Assembly (NCBI GenBank): GCA_014874485.1
Contig: JADBJK010000024.1
Span: 124,001-188,000, forward strand
DNA from: Chloroflexota bacterium
GTDB lineage: Bacteria; Chloroflexota; Anaerolineae; DTLA01
Direction of reading: 5' to 3'
DNA length: 64,000 nucleotides
Below the pieces are notes generated by a model. The model was not told the DNA's origin. It searched no databases and saw only the letters and a program-made list of their open reading frames with translations. Position 1 is the first letter of the stretch; every line of letters begins with the position of its first letter. The position numbers and the translations under genes were made by a program. Shown here piece after piece: positions 1 through 8,941 of this stretch.

Positions 1-2
1 AC

Positions 3-686
3 TCGCCGATGGCCCGGCCCCGCATGAGCGCGACTTCGCTGGCCACCGCCCTGCGACTGCAGGAGGGCTGGGACACCATCGTGCACATGACCGTGCGCGA
101 CCGGAACCGCATCGCTGTGGAGGCAGATATCCTCGGTGCCCAGGCCGCGGGCATTCGCAATCACCTGGCCGTGTCCGGCGACCCCATCGCGTTCTCCGAC
201 CGAAAGCCCGTCAAGGCTGTCCGAGACCTGTCCGTGTTTGACCTGATACGGCTCTGCGCCAGCCTCGGGCAGGTCGTGGGTGCGGTCTTTGACCCGACTC
301 CCGCCGCGCGAGACACCGAACTGAGGAAACTTGAGCGCAAGATTCAGGCGGGAGCCCGTTTCGTCATCACGCAGCCCATCTACGACGAGGCCATCGTCCA
401 CGCGGTGCGAACCCAGACCAGCCCCCTCGGCATACCGATCCTCATGGGGGTCTTGCCCTTGTACTCCGCGAAGCACGCGGAGTATCTACACCGCAACGTG
501 CCAGGCATCCAGATTCCTGAGTCGCTGCGGCAACTCATGGCCCAGAGCGACAATGCCGTGCTGCAAGGGATCGCCATCGCCCGCGCACTTCGCAAGGCAG
601 CGAAGGACGCGGGCTTCCAGGGAATCTGCCTCATGCCGCCGTTCGGGCACTATGAACTCGCAGGGCCTATTCTGATAGACGCGTAG
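3..686 (+). CDS. Methylenetetrahydrofolate reductase-family protein, 5' truncated by window edge
   Basis: The frame is open to the first base of the window, so the ATG at 9 is internal and the gene starts upstream. The visible 226 residues match the C-terminal part of the MetF/MTHFR TIM barrel. They show RPRMSA and HMTVRDRN near the start, a G-I-R-N...SGDP flavin/substrate loop around residues 48-60, and the ITQPIYD motif around residue 120. The family reduces 5,10-methylene-THF to 5-methyl-THF, feeding methionine synthesis or the Wood-Ljungdahl methyl branch. A fused homocysteine methyltransferase domain, as in some MTHFR-like proteins, cannot be excluded because the N-terminus is missing. 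Confidence 0.85.
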   Translation, partial: SPMARPRMSATSLATALRLQEGWDTIVHMTVRDRNRIAVEADILGAQAAGIRNHLAVSGDPIAFSDRKPVKAVRDLSVFDLIRLCASLGQVVGAVFDPTPAARDTELRKLERKIQAGARFVITQPIYDEAIVHAVRTQTSPLGIPILMGVLPLYSAKHAEYLHRNVPGIQIPESLRQLMAQSDNAVLQGIAIARALRKAAKDAGFQGICLMPPFGHYELAGPILIDA

Positions 687-775
687 TTCCACAACGCCAC
701 AAACTGGGGCGTGGCTCCCGTATCTCCACGCGCTTTCGCAAGTTTGGCAAAGAGTAGCAGGGTACTATTTTCCTA

Positions 776-804
776 TTGAAGCGCCGCGCCCGGACGGATA
801 TACT
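776..804 (+). promoter_or_regulatory. Sigma-70-type promoter for the exported repeat protein
   Basis: TTGAAG (776-781), a 17-base spacer and TATACT (799-804). The implied transcript starts near 811, about 60 bases before the start codon at 872. The 185-base gap from the previous gene holds nothing else I recognise. Confidence 0.6.
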
Positions 805-871
805 GGTGTTGAATCTGGCGAAGTGCAGGCCGTGATTGCCTGCCCGACATCATGTGCTGAGGAGCCCGGTT

Positions 872-3319
872 ATGACAGACCAGAAGAAACGCAGAATCGG
901 ATTTGTGCTTGCGCTTTTCCTGCTGTTGTCTATCGCATTGCCCGCGGCAGCAGATCAGCCCCCACGCATTCCATCCGCATTCTATGGCACCGTGAAACTG
1001 AACGGCGCTAACGTGCCCAACGGTACCCTGGTTTCTGCGTGGATCAACGGGGTGAAATACGCCGAGACGACAACCTTCATGACCATGATCAATTCGCAGC
1101 AGGTGTCCGTCTATACGATCACGGTGCCCGGCGACGACCCGTCCACGTCTGGCGTTGAGGGCGGCAACGAGGGCGACACGGTCGTTTTCAGAGTCGGCAC
1201 CGACCTCGCCGACCAAACAGGCACGTGGCACGAGGGCACAGATGTGCGGGTGGATCTCACCGTTACGATCAACTACCCGCCCTCGGCGGTCTCCGTCAGC
1301 CCCTCGCAAAGCAACACCATGCCGCTCTTCTTCAACCCGTTCGTAACGGTTTACGAAGACGCCAACGGCTGGGACGACTTGCGCCAAGTGTACTTGATGT
1401 GGAACACAAGCCCAACCGACAACATCCAGCGGTTCCGGTACGATGTTCTGGAGCAGAAACTGTACATTCCCAACGACACAAACGACGGCTGGATCGGAGG
1501 GTTCGCGCCTGGGACGAACGTCCAACTGAGCAACACCAACGTTACCCTGGACGTATCCCGAACGCAGGTGGTTACCACCACAACCCAACTGCAGGTTACG
1601 TGGTACATATCCGAGAAGCAACCCATGACCTCGGTAAACTGGAATTTGTACCTCAAGGCTATTGACTCGGCCTCGCAGTCCACAGGCTGGGTGAGCCGTG
1701 GAACCCGACGCGTCAACATGTTCCCGAACGTGGGAGGCCTCACGCCGGCATCAGGGACGGTGCCTGTGGGAACCCCGCAGACCTTCACCATGACCTACTC
1801 CGACGAAGATGGCACGGGCACCCTTACCATGGCATTCATCAGAGTTACCATGCAGACGCCGCCGTACACAGAGCAATTCCGCGCCTGCTACAGGACTGCG
1901 ACCAATGATGTGCTTGTTTACACCGGCAGCCAGTGGCTCGGCCCGTTGCCAATGGGCCAGCCCGGCACCCTTGAGACGGCGTACGTCCGCATAAACCTGG
2001 GGGCATCTTCGGTCTCCGTGGACGCAACTAGCAAGGTGCTAACCGTCAACTGGAACCTCACGTTCAAGTCCGGCAGCGAGGGGGCGAAGGACATCTGGGG
2101 ATACATCTACGACAATCAGAACTGGCAAGAAGGCTTCGTTCTGGTGGGGCAGTGGGTGGTCGGTTCCGGCAGCGCAGTGGCCGCAGAACGCAACGGCGTG
2201 CCACCCGCGTCCAACGTCGTCATTCCGCCGGGCGCTGGCCCTGATTTCACGCCCGTCCTGTACTCCACAGACGTCTATGACGGCCAGCAGTCCGAAGATA
2301 TCGGTGCTGCGTACGGGCATCACGCGATTGACAACAATGTGGTGCCGCCCGATGACACGCAGACGCCTGAAGCCGAACCCTTGTTGAAGATCCGCCCCAG
2401 GCAACTGCCATTGCCCAACGCCATGCCGCAGATCGGCATCGTGAGCCCGGCCGAATCCTCCAGGCAGCCAGGGTGGGGTCGGAACTTCCGCATCCAGATC
2501 ATTGATGCGTCGGGCTATGCCCACGTGTCCCAGGTGTACGTACTGTTCACCCTGGATGGCTCCACGCGAAACGCCATCTACGTGCGCTATGACCAGGATA
2601 CCAACCGCGTCTGGCTGCGCGATTCCGACGACACAGTCTGGTTGGGCGGGTATACCCTGGGTTCCACCGTCAAGATCTCCAACAAGAATGGCTCTGTGGA
2701 TGTAGCCAAGAGCCGCATCTCGGCCTACTCCAAGTATCTGAACCTGTACCTGGAGATCATCGGCAAGGAGACGGGGCAACCCCAGCGCTACCGTATCTTT
2801 GTTGCGGCAACAGACGACAGCGGGAACGATACCGGCTGGGTGGAGAAGGGTTGGCGCATGATTGACCACTGGCCCGGTGCAGGCGGTGTTACGCCATCCG
2901 CCAACATTCAGAAGGTCGGCACCACTTACCATTACACGACGACCTTCACCGAACCACAGTCGTGGCAGGGGTTCAAGTACATCTTCGTGAATATCGCATC
3001 CGCCCCTGGCACCACCAGCAAGTCCCTATACGCAGCCTACATTATTGACACGAACCAGATCAAGATCTTGAACGACTCCGGCTCCTGGATTGGCCCCATC
3101 ACTCCTGGTGCGGCGCAGGACCTGCAGAACTCGTGGGTCATCCTGCACGGGGCGGGCACGTCGGTAACGAAAACAGGAGACATGCTGACCATCACCTGGA
3201 GCCTTGAATTCAAGTCAACCTTGGCCGGCACGACGAAAAACGTCTACCTGTACGCACAGGACAAACTGGACTGGATTGACTCCTGGCGATACGCCGGATA
3301 CATCCAGATCATCCCGTAG
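872..3319 (+). CDS. Large exported protein with alternating beta-sandwich repeats
   Basis: The start is the ATG at 872, preceded by GAGGAG (859-864); the in-frame ATG at 836 lacks a ribosome-binding site. The 815-residue product has a basic N-terminus and a hydrophobic signal peptide ending near Ala-Ala-Ala-Asp (about residue 28). After a short N-terminal domain come four all-beta modules in an A-B-A'-B' pattern. The A modules end in STGWVSRGTRRV / DTGWVEKGWRMI. The B modules carry W-(L/I)-G-P...PG...T(V/I)xWxLxFKS and Y-(I/L)-Y-(D/A)-(N/Q). A proline-rich linker (about residues 460-530) separates the two halves. No catalytic motif is visible. Probably a cell-surface or secreted binding protein; function unknown. 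Confidence 0.8.
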   Translation: MTDQKKRRIGFVLALFLLLSIALPAAADQPPRIPSAFYGTVKLNGANVPNGTLVSAWINGVKYAETTTFMTMINSQQVSVYTITVPGDDPSTSGVEGGNEGDTVVFRVGTDLADQTGTWHEGTDVRVDLTVTINYPPSAVSVSPSQSNTMPLFFNPFVTVYEDANGWDDLRQVYLMWNTSPTDNIQRFRYDVLEQKLYIPNDTNDGWIGGFAPGTNVQLSNTNVTLDVSRTQVVTTTTQLQVTWYISEKQPMTSVNWNLYLKAIDSASQSTGWVSRGTRRVNMFPNVGGLTPASGTVPVGTPQTFTMTYSDEDGTGTLTMAFIRVTMQTPPYTEQFRACYRTATNDVLVYTGSQWLGPLPMGQPGTLETAYVRINLGASSVSVDATSKVLTVNWNLTFKSGSEGAKDIWGYIYDNQNWQEGFVLVGQWVVGSGSAVAAERNGVPPASNVVIPPGAGPDFTPVLYSTDVYDGQQSEDIGAAYGHHAIDNNVVPPDDTQTPEAEPLLKIRPRQLPLPNAMPQIGIVSPAESSRQPGWGRNFRIQIIDASGYAHVSQVYVLFTLDGSTRNAIYVRYDQDTNRVWLRDSDDTVWLGGYTLGSTVKISNKNGSVDVAKSRISAYSKYLNLYLEIIGKETGQPQRYRIFVAATDDSGNDTGWVEKGWRMIDHWPGAGGVTPSANIQKVGTTYHYTTTFTEPQSWQGFKYIFVNIASAPGTTSKSLYAAYIIDTNQIKILNDSGSWIGPITPGAAQDLQNSWVILHGAGTSVTKTGDMLTITWSLEFKSTLAGTTKNVYLYAQDKLDWIDSWRYAGYIQIIP

Positions 3320-3337
3320 GCTCCACAGCCTCAAGAC

Positions 3338-3370
3338 CCAAGGGCCAGGCGCGTGATGCCTGGCCCTTGG
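3338..3370. terminator. Bidirectional terminator between convergent genes
   Basis: Perfect 13-bp inverted repeat (3338-3350 and 3358-3370) around a 7-base loop, starting CCAAGGGCCAGGC. It lies between the stop of the exported protein (3319) and the stop of the DUF512 gene (3396). There is no long T run, so efficiency is uncertain. Confidence 0.75.
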
Positions 3371-3395
3371 CATTTCCATACCCAGCGCAGACGCC

Positions 3396-4709
3396 CTAGC
3401 CGTGCCTACTCATTTCTCCGAGCAGGTTGCTCACCGAATCCGCAAACACCACCCGCGCGCCCAGCGCCTCCTCTAGCCATTGGGGCGAGCGATCATCCAG
3501 GGTCAACTCGCCCTCGTGGTCAAGCATGGCCCTGGGCAGCACCACCCAATCGCCCGACGCCCGGCCCCTCAGCGCGTCCACCACGTCGCCCGCGGTCAGC
3601 AGCCCCGCGACCGTAACCGTCTCCCCGAAGAACCGATTGTCCACCGGCACCACATCCACGCCGACGCCCCGCTCGCGCCCCAGCCACGCGGCCACCTGCT
3701 GGAGCACCGGCGCGAACAACACGCCCGTTACCCACGTCATGCGCTGCGGGATGGGAACCTCGCCCCGAGCCAGCCTGCGCCGAACCTTCGCCCAGTCGTC
3801 TAGGAAGACTCTCACCAACCCCACGCCGTTCTCAATCTGGGGAAAGCCATCATACTCCGATGCGCGAGGTACGCTTGCGCCGGCCAGCAAGTAGAACTCG
3901 TCCGAAGGGTACACAAAACTGACGCCGAACTCACTTCTGAACCTATCTCGCCAGGGCGCAACCTGCGCAAGCAGCGCCTTTGCCTCGCCGGCTGTGTAGC
4001 GGCGTATCGGCGCGCGCTGAAACCGCGTCAGGCCCACCGGCACCAGCGAAACCGAAGCCACCGATGGATACAGAGCGGACAGGTCGGCGACCGTCTGCTC
4101 CAGGACTCGCCCGTCATTCGCGCCAGGCACCAGCACGACTTGCGTGTGGACTTCCACCCCCAAATCGGCGAGGCGCTCCAACTGTTCGCGGATGTCGGGG
4201 ATCGTGGCCTTGCCGAGGAGACGGGCGCGCGTGGCGGGGTCCGTCGCGTGGACGGAGACATAGAGCGGGCTGAGCCCCTGCGTCTCAATCCGCTCCCAGT
4301 CGGTCTCGGTGAGATTGGTCAGGGTAACGAAACTGCCGGTGAGGAAGGACAAACGATAGTCATCGTCCCGCACGTACAGGCTTCGCCGCAAGCCCCTGGG
4401 CATCTGCGCCACGAAGCAGAACTCACACCGGTTGCGGCACACGCGGATGCCATCAAACAGCAGCGATTCAAACTCCAGGCCCAATTCCTCGCCGTAAGCG
4501 CGTGCACCCCGGACCGTTCGCACCTGCCCGCCACGCTCAAACGTGAGTTCCAGTTCCTCATCCGAGGAGTAGAACTGCACGTCAATCACATCGCGCACGG
4601 GCATCCCGTTGATCGCGAGCAAACAATCGCCGGGCGCCAAACCCATACGCCCGGCAACGCTATCCCGCTGAACACCGACGATGCGGCCGCAAACTGTGCG
4701 TGTGCTCAT
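3396..4709 (-). CDS. DUF512 radical SAM / PDZ-like Fe-S protein
   Basis: 437 residues. An N-terminal PDZ-like domain (about 1-65, with GLAPGDCLLAINGMPVRD) is followed by a radical SAM-like core. The core has a cysteine cluster C-R-N-R-C-E-F-C-F-V (about residues 90-100), the CxxxCxxC pattern that binds a 4Fe-4S cluster and SAM. The C-terminal half is the DUF512 region (SVSLVPVGLT, YPSDEFYLLAG, ENGVGLVR). This combination is widespread in cyanobacteria and Firmicutes, often near cell-envelope or ribosome-assembly genes; its reaction is not known to me. The ATG overlaps the plsC stop (ATGA, 4706-4709), so it is translationally coupled to plsC and belongs to the rluB-cmk-plsC run. Confidence 0.88.
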   Translation of the reverse strand: MSTRTVCGRIVGVQRDSVAGRMGLAPGDCLLAINGMPVRDVIDVQFYSSDEELELTFERGGQVRTVRGARAYGEELGLEFESLLFDGIRVCRNRCEFCFVAQMPRGLRRSLYVRDDDYRLSFLTGSFVTLTNLTETDWERIETQGLSPLYVSVHATDPATRARLLGKATIPDIREQLERLADLGVEVHTQVVLVPGANDGRVLEQTVADLSALYPSVASVSLVPVGLTRFQRAPIRRYTAGEAKALLAQVAPWRDRFRSEFGVSFVYPSDEFYLLAGASVPRASEYDGFPQIENGVGLVRVFLDDWAKVRRRLARGEVPIPQRMTWVTGVLFAPVLQQVAAWLGRERGVGVDVVPVDNRFFGETVTVAGLLTAGDVVDALRGRASGDWVVLPRAMLDHEGELTLDDRSPQWLEEALGARVVFADSVSNLLGEMSRHG

Positions 4710-5413
4710 GCCGCTGTGTGCTGCCTCAATTCGTCCTGCTCGGCTTCGTCGTAACGGATGTAGCGCGTGGTGGCCTCGTCCAAGTTGCTGTAGAAGCCGC
4801 GGTACTTCTCCGGGAGCATCGCCGCAAGGATGTACATCGCCTCGGTCGTCATCTGGCGGATTGCGTCGCGGTCTATTCTGCCCGATGCCTCGTAATCAAA
4901 ACGGAACGGTTTGCCCACCCTCATGTGCAACCCTGCCCGCTTCAGGCGCAGCAGGCTGGGGATCACCTGCTCCTGCCCCCAGATGGCCACCGGCACGATG
5001 GGGGATTTCGTGCGGACAGCGAGGAGCGCCATGCCGTCTTTCGCCTTGCTCAGCCCGCGCCCCCTGCTTCGTGTCCCTTCGGGGGAGATGAGCAGCACAC
5101 GCTCGCTTTCCAACACCCAGGTCGCCCTCGTCAGCGCGCGGCGGTCCACTTCGCCACGATTCACCGGAAACGCGCCGTAGAGACGCATAAAAGGCCCCAG
5201 CAGCCATGAGCGCAGGTTCTCCACCTTGGTGAGCACTTCCACCTCTCGGGGCCAGAAGGCCGCAGCAAGCGGAGCGTCAAGGAAATTGACGTGGTTGAAC
5301 ATCAGAATCTGGCGGCCGTGGAGCGGAACATTCTCAAGCCCCTGCACATCCAGCCGCGTCAGGAGCCGGAAAGCCAGCCGGAGCAACCAGTTCAGCGCAC
5401 GTCTAGTCCACAT
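4706..5413 (-). CDS. plsC: 1-acyl-sn-glycerol-3-phosphate acyltransferase (PlsC family)
   Basis: 235 residues, the usual length for this family. It transfers an acyl chain to lysophosphatidic acid to make phosphatidic acid at the inner face of the membrane. The catalytic HX4D box is HVNFLD (about residues 41-46). Block II is GAFPVNRGEVD, block III is the phosphate-binding PEGTRSR (about 110-116), and block IV is IVPVAIWG. A hydrophobic N-terminal segment probably associates with the membrane. Its start lies 11 bases inside the end of cmk and its stop overlaps the DUF512 start, so the three are read as one operon. The order cmk-plsC is common in bacteria. Confidence 0.93.
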   Translation of the reverse strand: MWTRRALNWLLRLAFRLLTRLDVQGLENVPLHGRQILMFNHVNFLDAPLAAAFWPREVEVLTKVENLRSWLLGPFMRLYGAFPVNRGEVDRRALTRATWVLESERVLLISPEGTRSRGRGLSKAKDGMALLAVRTKSPIVPVAIWGQEQVIPSLLRLKRAGLHMRVGKPFRFDYEASGRIDRDAIRQMTTEAMYILAAMLPEKYRGFYSNLDEATTRYIRYDEAEQDELRQHTAA

Positions 5414-6113
5414 CTCGCTCGTTCTCCCAGCAATCGCATCCTTTCACCAGGTCCAGCACCCGCTCCAGAACTTCTTCAACGGACAGGTTGGTGGTGTCCA
5501 GGTAGATGGCATCATTGGCCTTGCTCAGCGGAGCAATGGGCCGCTCGCTATCGTACTTGTCGCGGCGAATGATGGCGGCAAGCACATCCTCATACTTCGG
5601 GTTCGCCCCGCGGGCGCGCAGTTCCAGCATCCGCCGCCGGGCGCGCTCCTCAGGCGTGGCGTCCATGAATATCTTCAGGTCCGCCTCCGGCAAGACCACG
5701 GTGCCGATGTCGCGGCCCACCATGACAATGTCGCCCTGCCGGCCGATGCGACGCTGCTGCGCGGTCAGAGCAGCCCGCACGCCGGGGTACGCCGACACCG
5801 GCGACACCGCGGCATCCACTTCGGGGCTGCGAATCTCCCACGTGATGTCCTCGCCGTCGGCGCGAATGGTGTACTGGCGACCATCGTCCACATGAGGCCG
5901 CTCAACGGTGATAACCACGTTCTCCGCGAGCCGCGTGATTGCCTCCTCGTCCGATATGGCAACCCCCCGCGCCAGCGCCACCCAGGTAACGGCTCGGTAC
6001 ATGATGCCGGTATCAAAAAAGATGTACCCCAAACGCTGGGCCAGCAACCCTCCAATCGTGCTCTTGCCCGAAGCAGATGTGCCATCAATCGCAATGATAG
6101 ACGGTGTAGACAC
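5403..6113 (-). CDS. cmk: Cytidylate kinase
   Basis: Phosphorylates CMP and dCMP with ATP. The GTG at 6113 is preferred because GGGGAG lies five bases upstream, giving 236 residues; a GTG at 6131 would add six. The P-loop GTSASGKST is at about residues 10-18. FFDTGIMYRAVT is the CMP-binding segment. GRDIGTVVLPEADLKIFMDA and the lid ERARRR are typical of Cmk. The insert of 40 residues between the core and the (V)GRDIGT motif is the NMP-binding domain that separates Cmk from other NMP kinases. It sits between rluB (27 bases upstream) and plsC (overlap). Confidence 0.95.
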   Translation of the reverse strand: MSTPSIIAIDGTSASGKSTIGGLLAQRLGYIFFDTGIMYRAVTWVALARGVAISDEEAITRLAENVVITVERPHVDDGRQYTIRADGEDITWEIRSPEVDAAVSPVSAYPGVRAALTAQQRRIGRQGDIVMVGRDIGTVVLPEADLKIFMDATPEERARRRMLELRARGANPKYEDVLAAIIRRDKYDSERPIAPLSKANDAIYLDTTNLSVEEVLERVLDLVKGCDCWENERDVD

Positions 6114-6140
6114 GTTCACTCCCCATAACACGGATTTCGT

Positions 6141-6935
6141 TCAAACGCTACGGTTCCCCTGGCCGCGCTTGCGCTTGGGCTGGGCTGCGGCCTGGCGGCT
6201 CTTCTCCTGGGGGCCCTCGGCGCTGGCGGCCTTCCGAAGCGCGGCCACTTCCTTCGGGGTCAGCGGCCGCCACTCACCGGGCACGAGCCTGCCCAGCCGA
6301 ACAGGCCCGATGCGCACGCGGACAAGTGCCCGCACCGGATGGCCCAGCGCCGCCGCGATGCGCCGTATCTGGCGCTTCTTGCCCTCCTGCATGATTACCT
6401 GCAGCCAGGTGTCGCTGCCCTCGGATTTCAGGATTTTGACCTGCGCCGGGCGCGTCTTCACGCCATCCAGCACGATACCCCGCGACCATGCCCGGATGAC
6501 GTCCTCCGTCGGGCGGCCCGCGACGCGCACGCGGTACTCGCGCTCATGCCCGTAGCGCGGGTGCAAGAGCCGATTGGCCAGATCACCGTCGTTCGTCAGC
6601 AGAACGAGGCCCTCACTGGTCAGGTCCAGTCTTCCGACGGCAAAGAGATGCCCTTCGTGGGGCACCAGGTCCAGCACCGTCTTGCGGCCGCGGGCGTCCT
6701 CGGTGTCGGACAGCACGCCACGTGGCTTGTTGAGCGCCAGATACACGAATTGGTCGGGCAATTTCACCCGCTCGCCGTCCACGGTGATCACCTGGCGGTC
6801 CGGGTCGGCCTTCTGGCCGAGCACAGCCACCATCCCGTCCACGCGAACACGGCCTGCGGTGATGAGTTCCTCGCAGCCGCGCCGCGAGCCGTATCCCGCC
6901 CGCGCCAGTATCTTCTGAATGCGCTCCTGAGCCAT
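6141..6935 (-). CDS. Pseudouridine synthase, RsuA/RluB family
   Basis: 264 residues. The start is the ATG at 6935, where an S4 RNA-binding domain begins (ERIQKILARAGYGSRRGCEELI...GRVRVDG). The catalytic domain shows GRLDLTSEGLVLLTNDGDLA, in which the Asp of GRLD is the catalytic residue, then REYRVRV and EGKKRQIRRI. It isomerises a uridine in rRNA; the family resemblance is closest to RluB (23S, helix 89 region), but RsuA cannot be excluded. A basic C-terminal tail ends KRKRGQGN. First gene of the rluB-cmk-plsC-DUF512 operon, transcribed from the promoter at 6972-7000. Confidence 0.92.
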   Translation of the reverse strand: MAQERIQKILARAGYGSRRGCEELITAGRVRVDGMVAVLGQKADPDRQVITVDGERVKLPDQFVYLALNKPRGVLSDTEDARGRKTVLDLVPHEGHLFAVGRLDLTSEGLVLLTNDGDLANRLLHPRYGHEREYRVRVAGRPTEDVIRAWSRGIVLDGVKTRPAQVKILKSEGSDTWLQVIMQEGKKRQIRRIAAALGHPVRALVRVRIGPVRLGRLVPGEWRPLTPKEVAALRKAASAEGPQEKSRQAAAQPKRKRGQGNRSV

Positions 6936-6971
6936 GTGAGTCAATTCCGCCAGAGGCCAAAGTCTGCGCCC

Positions 6972-7000
6972 ATTGTAGCCAACCATGGCAGTATGGTCAA
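6972..7000 (-). promoter_or_regulatory. Promoter of the rluB-cmk-plsC operon
   Basis: Minus-strand TTGACC (7000-6995), 17-base spacer, TACAAT (6977-6972). It stands 36 bases before the rluB start codon and is divergent from the DHH gene promoter at 7041. Confidence 0.7.
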
Positions 7001-7040
7001 TTCCTCACCCCGACAGCGATTGCCGCAGCACCATTTGGCT

Positions 7041-7069
7041 TTGACGACACCCTCACAACCCGGTACAAT
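7041..7069 (+). promoter_or_regulatory. Promoter of the DHH phosphoesterase gene
   Basis: TTGACG (7041-7046), 17-base spacer, TACAAT (7064-7069). The start codon at 7102 is 32 bases downstream and has a GGAGAGCGAGAG ribosome-binding region. Confidence 0.7.
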
Positions 7070-7101
7070 TCGGTGGCAAACACCCGTCGGAGAGCGAGAG
7101 A

Positions 7102-8145
7102 ATGCACAGGCAGGTTCCCAACCGACAGGCCTTGCGCTATATCACCGTCCGCCGCCGCGTGGAGCGACTCCTGAGCCTGCTGCGGAACCACCGGGATGTG
7201 GTCATCCTGACCCACAACGACCCGGATCCGGATAGCATCTCCTCCGCGTGGGGACTTTCGTGGCTTCTGGAGTCCACCCTCCAGACGCGCTCTAGCATCC
7301 TGTACGGCGGCATGATCGGGCGCGCCGAAAACCGCGCCATGGTGGAACTCCTCCGCATCCCCCTCAAGCGGGCTACTCCCGCTGACCTGGAGACCGGGAA
7401 GCCAATCCTCCTTGTGGACACCCAGCCGTGGATCGGGAACAATCTCCTGCCCGCAGGGGTAACCCCGCTGGCGGCGATTGACCATCACCCGCCCCACACC
7501 AACAACGCCGTTGTGCCGTTCCGCGACATTCAACCCCGCTTCGGGGCAACGGCCACCATCATCACCCGATACCTGTGGGCGATGGCCGTGGAACCGCCTC
7601 CGCCCCTTGCAACCGCCCTGTTCTACGGAATCAAGACCGATACGCTGGGGCTGAGCCGCGAGGCGAGCCGCGCGGACGCCCTGGCCTACCTGTACTTGCA
7701 CGAGCGCGCCGACCTGCCCGTACTCGGCGCGATAGAGCGCGCCCAGTTGCCCCCCGACTACTTCGTGGTCATGGGCCGGGCGTTGCGGCGGGCGCGGCTT
7801 TACGGCAACGCCGTCGTAACCATGCTGGGAACGGTCGGGCATCCTGACATGGCCGCGGAGGTGGCCGACCTTCTGGCGCGTTTGCAAGGAGCCGAGTGGG
7901 CGCTGAGCATCGCCGTGTTCGGGGACGAGGTGATTCTTTCGCTGCGCACAACCGACCCGGAACTGAACGCGGGGCAGGTTATCCAGCGCCTGGTCGCAGG
8001 AAGCGGCAGCGCGGGCGGCCACGGCACAGCCGCAGGCGGCCGCATCCGCTTCAGCGGCAGCCCTGCATCTGCCCAGAAGCGCATCGCCCAGCGATTTGTG
8101 AAGATTATGGGGTTCTCACCATCAGACGCCAAACCCCTCATCTGA
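7102..8145 (+). CDS. DHH-family phosphoesterase (NrnA/RecJ-like)
   Basis: 347 residues with the DHH-DHHA1 layout. Metal-binding motifs are THNDPDPDSIS (about 33-43), LLVDTQ (about 104-109) and IDHHPPH (about 125-131, the DHH triad). The C-terminal DHHA1 domain ends in the glycine-rich GGHGTAAGGR substrate loop. Relatives hydrolyse short oligoribonucleotides, pAp or cyclic dinucleotide products. The sequence does not decide which, though the soluble two-domain layout without PAS/GGDEF fits NrnA better than GdpP. Divergent from rluB, upstream of amaP. Confidence 0.87.
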   Translation: MHRQVPNRQALRYITVRRRVERLLSLLRNHRDVVILTHNDPDPDSISSAWGLSWLLESTLQTRSSILYGGMIGRAENRAMVELLRIPLKRATPADLETGKPILLVDTQPWIGNNLLPAGVTPLAAIDHHPPHTNNAVVPFRDIQPRFGATATIITRYLWAMAVEPPPPLATALFYGIKTDTLGLSREASRADALAYLYLHERADLPVLGAIERAQLPPDYFVVMGRALRRARLYGNAVVTMLGTVGHPDMAAEVADLLARLQGAEWALSIAVFGDEVILSLRTTDPELNAGQVIQRLVAGSGSAGGHGTAAGGRIRFSGSPASAQKRIAQRFVKIMGFSPSDAKPLI

Positions 8146-8161
8146 GAGCGTGCTGCCGCGA

Positions 8162-8189
8162 TTGACAGCCACGGCCACGAAGGTATAAT
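8162..8189 (+). promoter_or_regulatory. Promoter of the AmaP-like gene, inside an inverted repeat
   Basis: TTGACA (8162-8167), 16-base spacer, TATAAT (8184-8189), a near-consensus pair. It is bracketed by the 8-bp inverted repeat AGCGTGCT (8148-8155) / AGCACGCT (8197-8204), which could be a regulator site or a weak stem. The start codon at 8228 follows a GGGAGG box. Confidence 0.75.
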
Positions 8190-8227
8190 GGCGTCTGGAG
8201 CACGCTATCAAAAGCGGGAGGATTGCG

Positions 8228-8872
8228 ATGAACATTTTCAACCGCGTGGTTGTGGTACTACTGCTGGTCGCGCTCGTCCTCATCAGCGCGGCTGTCATCG
8301 TACTGCCCAAGCAGGCGATCACCGTCGCGAGCGAGTTCGTGGCGGCGCTGGACACCTACGTCTCCACATTCCAAGGCTGGGTGTTCATGACCATCGCGCT
8401 TCTGGCCCTCATGGCCCTGTGCGTCGTCCTGCTGTACCTGGAACTGCGACGCGTGCCGTCCAAGACCGTGCGCGTGGAGAAGATCAGCGGCGGCGAGGCG
8501 CGCGTGGCCGTGGAGTCCGTCGCCCATCGCCTCCAGTACAACCTGGATCAACTCCCGCAGGTTCTCTCGGTGAAACCGCACGTATCGGCCAGAGGCAAGC
8601 GCGTGGACATCACGCTGGACATTGAGACCACGCAGGACGTGAACATCCCTGCCAAGACCGAGGAGATGAGCCAGATCACGCGTTCGGTCATTGAGGAGCA
8701 GATGGGGCTGAAACTCGGCAAGATGATCGTGTCGGTGCGCCACACGCCCGTGCCGTCGCTGGAGCGGAGAAGGACGGTTGCCGCCCCACCGGCGCCCGAA
8801 GTCGCGCCCGAATCGCCGGTCCCATCGGGCCAAGAAGCGCCGCCGCCAGAGCCAGGGCAGCCCGAGGCCTAG
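8228..8872 (+). CDS. amaP: Alkaline shock response membrane anchor (AmaP)-like protein
   Basis: 214 residues. Two transmembrane helices (about 5-27 and 50-75) are followed by a cytoplasmic alpha/beta domain with VRVEKISGGEARVAVESV and VKPHVSARGKRVDITLDI. This domain resembles the Asp23/Gls24-like part of AmaP, which tethers Asp23 to the membrane in Firmicutes. The C-terminal 40 residues are Pro/Glu-rich and probably disordered. No Asp23 gene is adjacent, so the partner would have to be elsewhere or the protein works alone. The start has an ideal GGGAGGATTGCG ribosome-binding site and its own promoter. Confidence 0.8.
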   Translation: MNIFNRVVVVLLLVALVLISAAVIVLPKQAITVASEFVAALDTYVSTFQGWVFMTIALLALMALCVVLLYLELRRVPSKTVRVEKISGGEARVAVESVAHRLQYNLDQLPQVLSVKPHVSARGKRVDITLDIETTQDVNIPAKTEEMSQITRSVIEEQMGLKLGKMIVSVRHTPVPSLERRRTVAAPPAPEVAPESPVPSGQEAPPPEPGQPEA

Positions 8873-8893
8873 CACCTGACCACGGAGAAGATG

Positions 8894-8941
8894 GGCCGCT
8901 GCTATTGCGAGCGAAGCATCTCGGTTGAGGTGGCGAAGCAT
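8894..8941. repeat. Short remnant of the dispersed palindromic repeat
   Basis: Contains TATTGCGAGCGAAGCATCTC and GGTTGAGGTGGCGAAGCA, recognisable pieces of the repeat family found at 14.48, 31.04 and 51.7 kb. It separates the amaP stop from the convergent lipoprotein gene. Confidence 0.5.
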
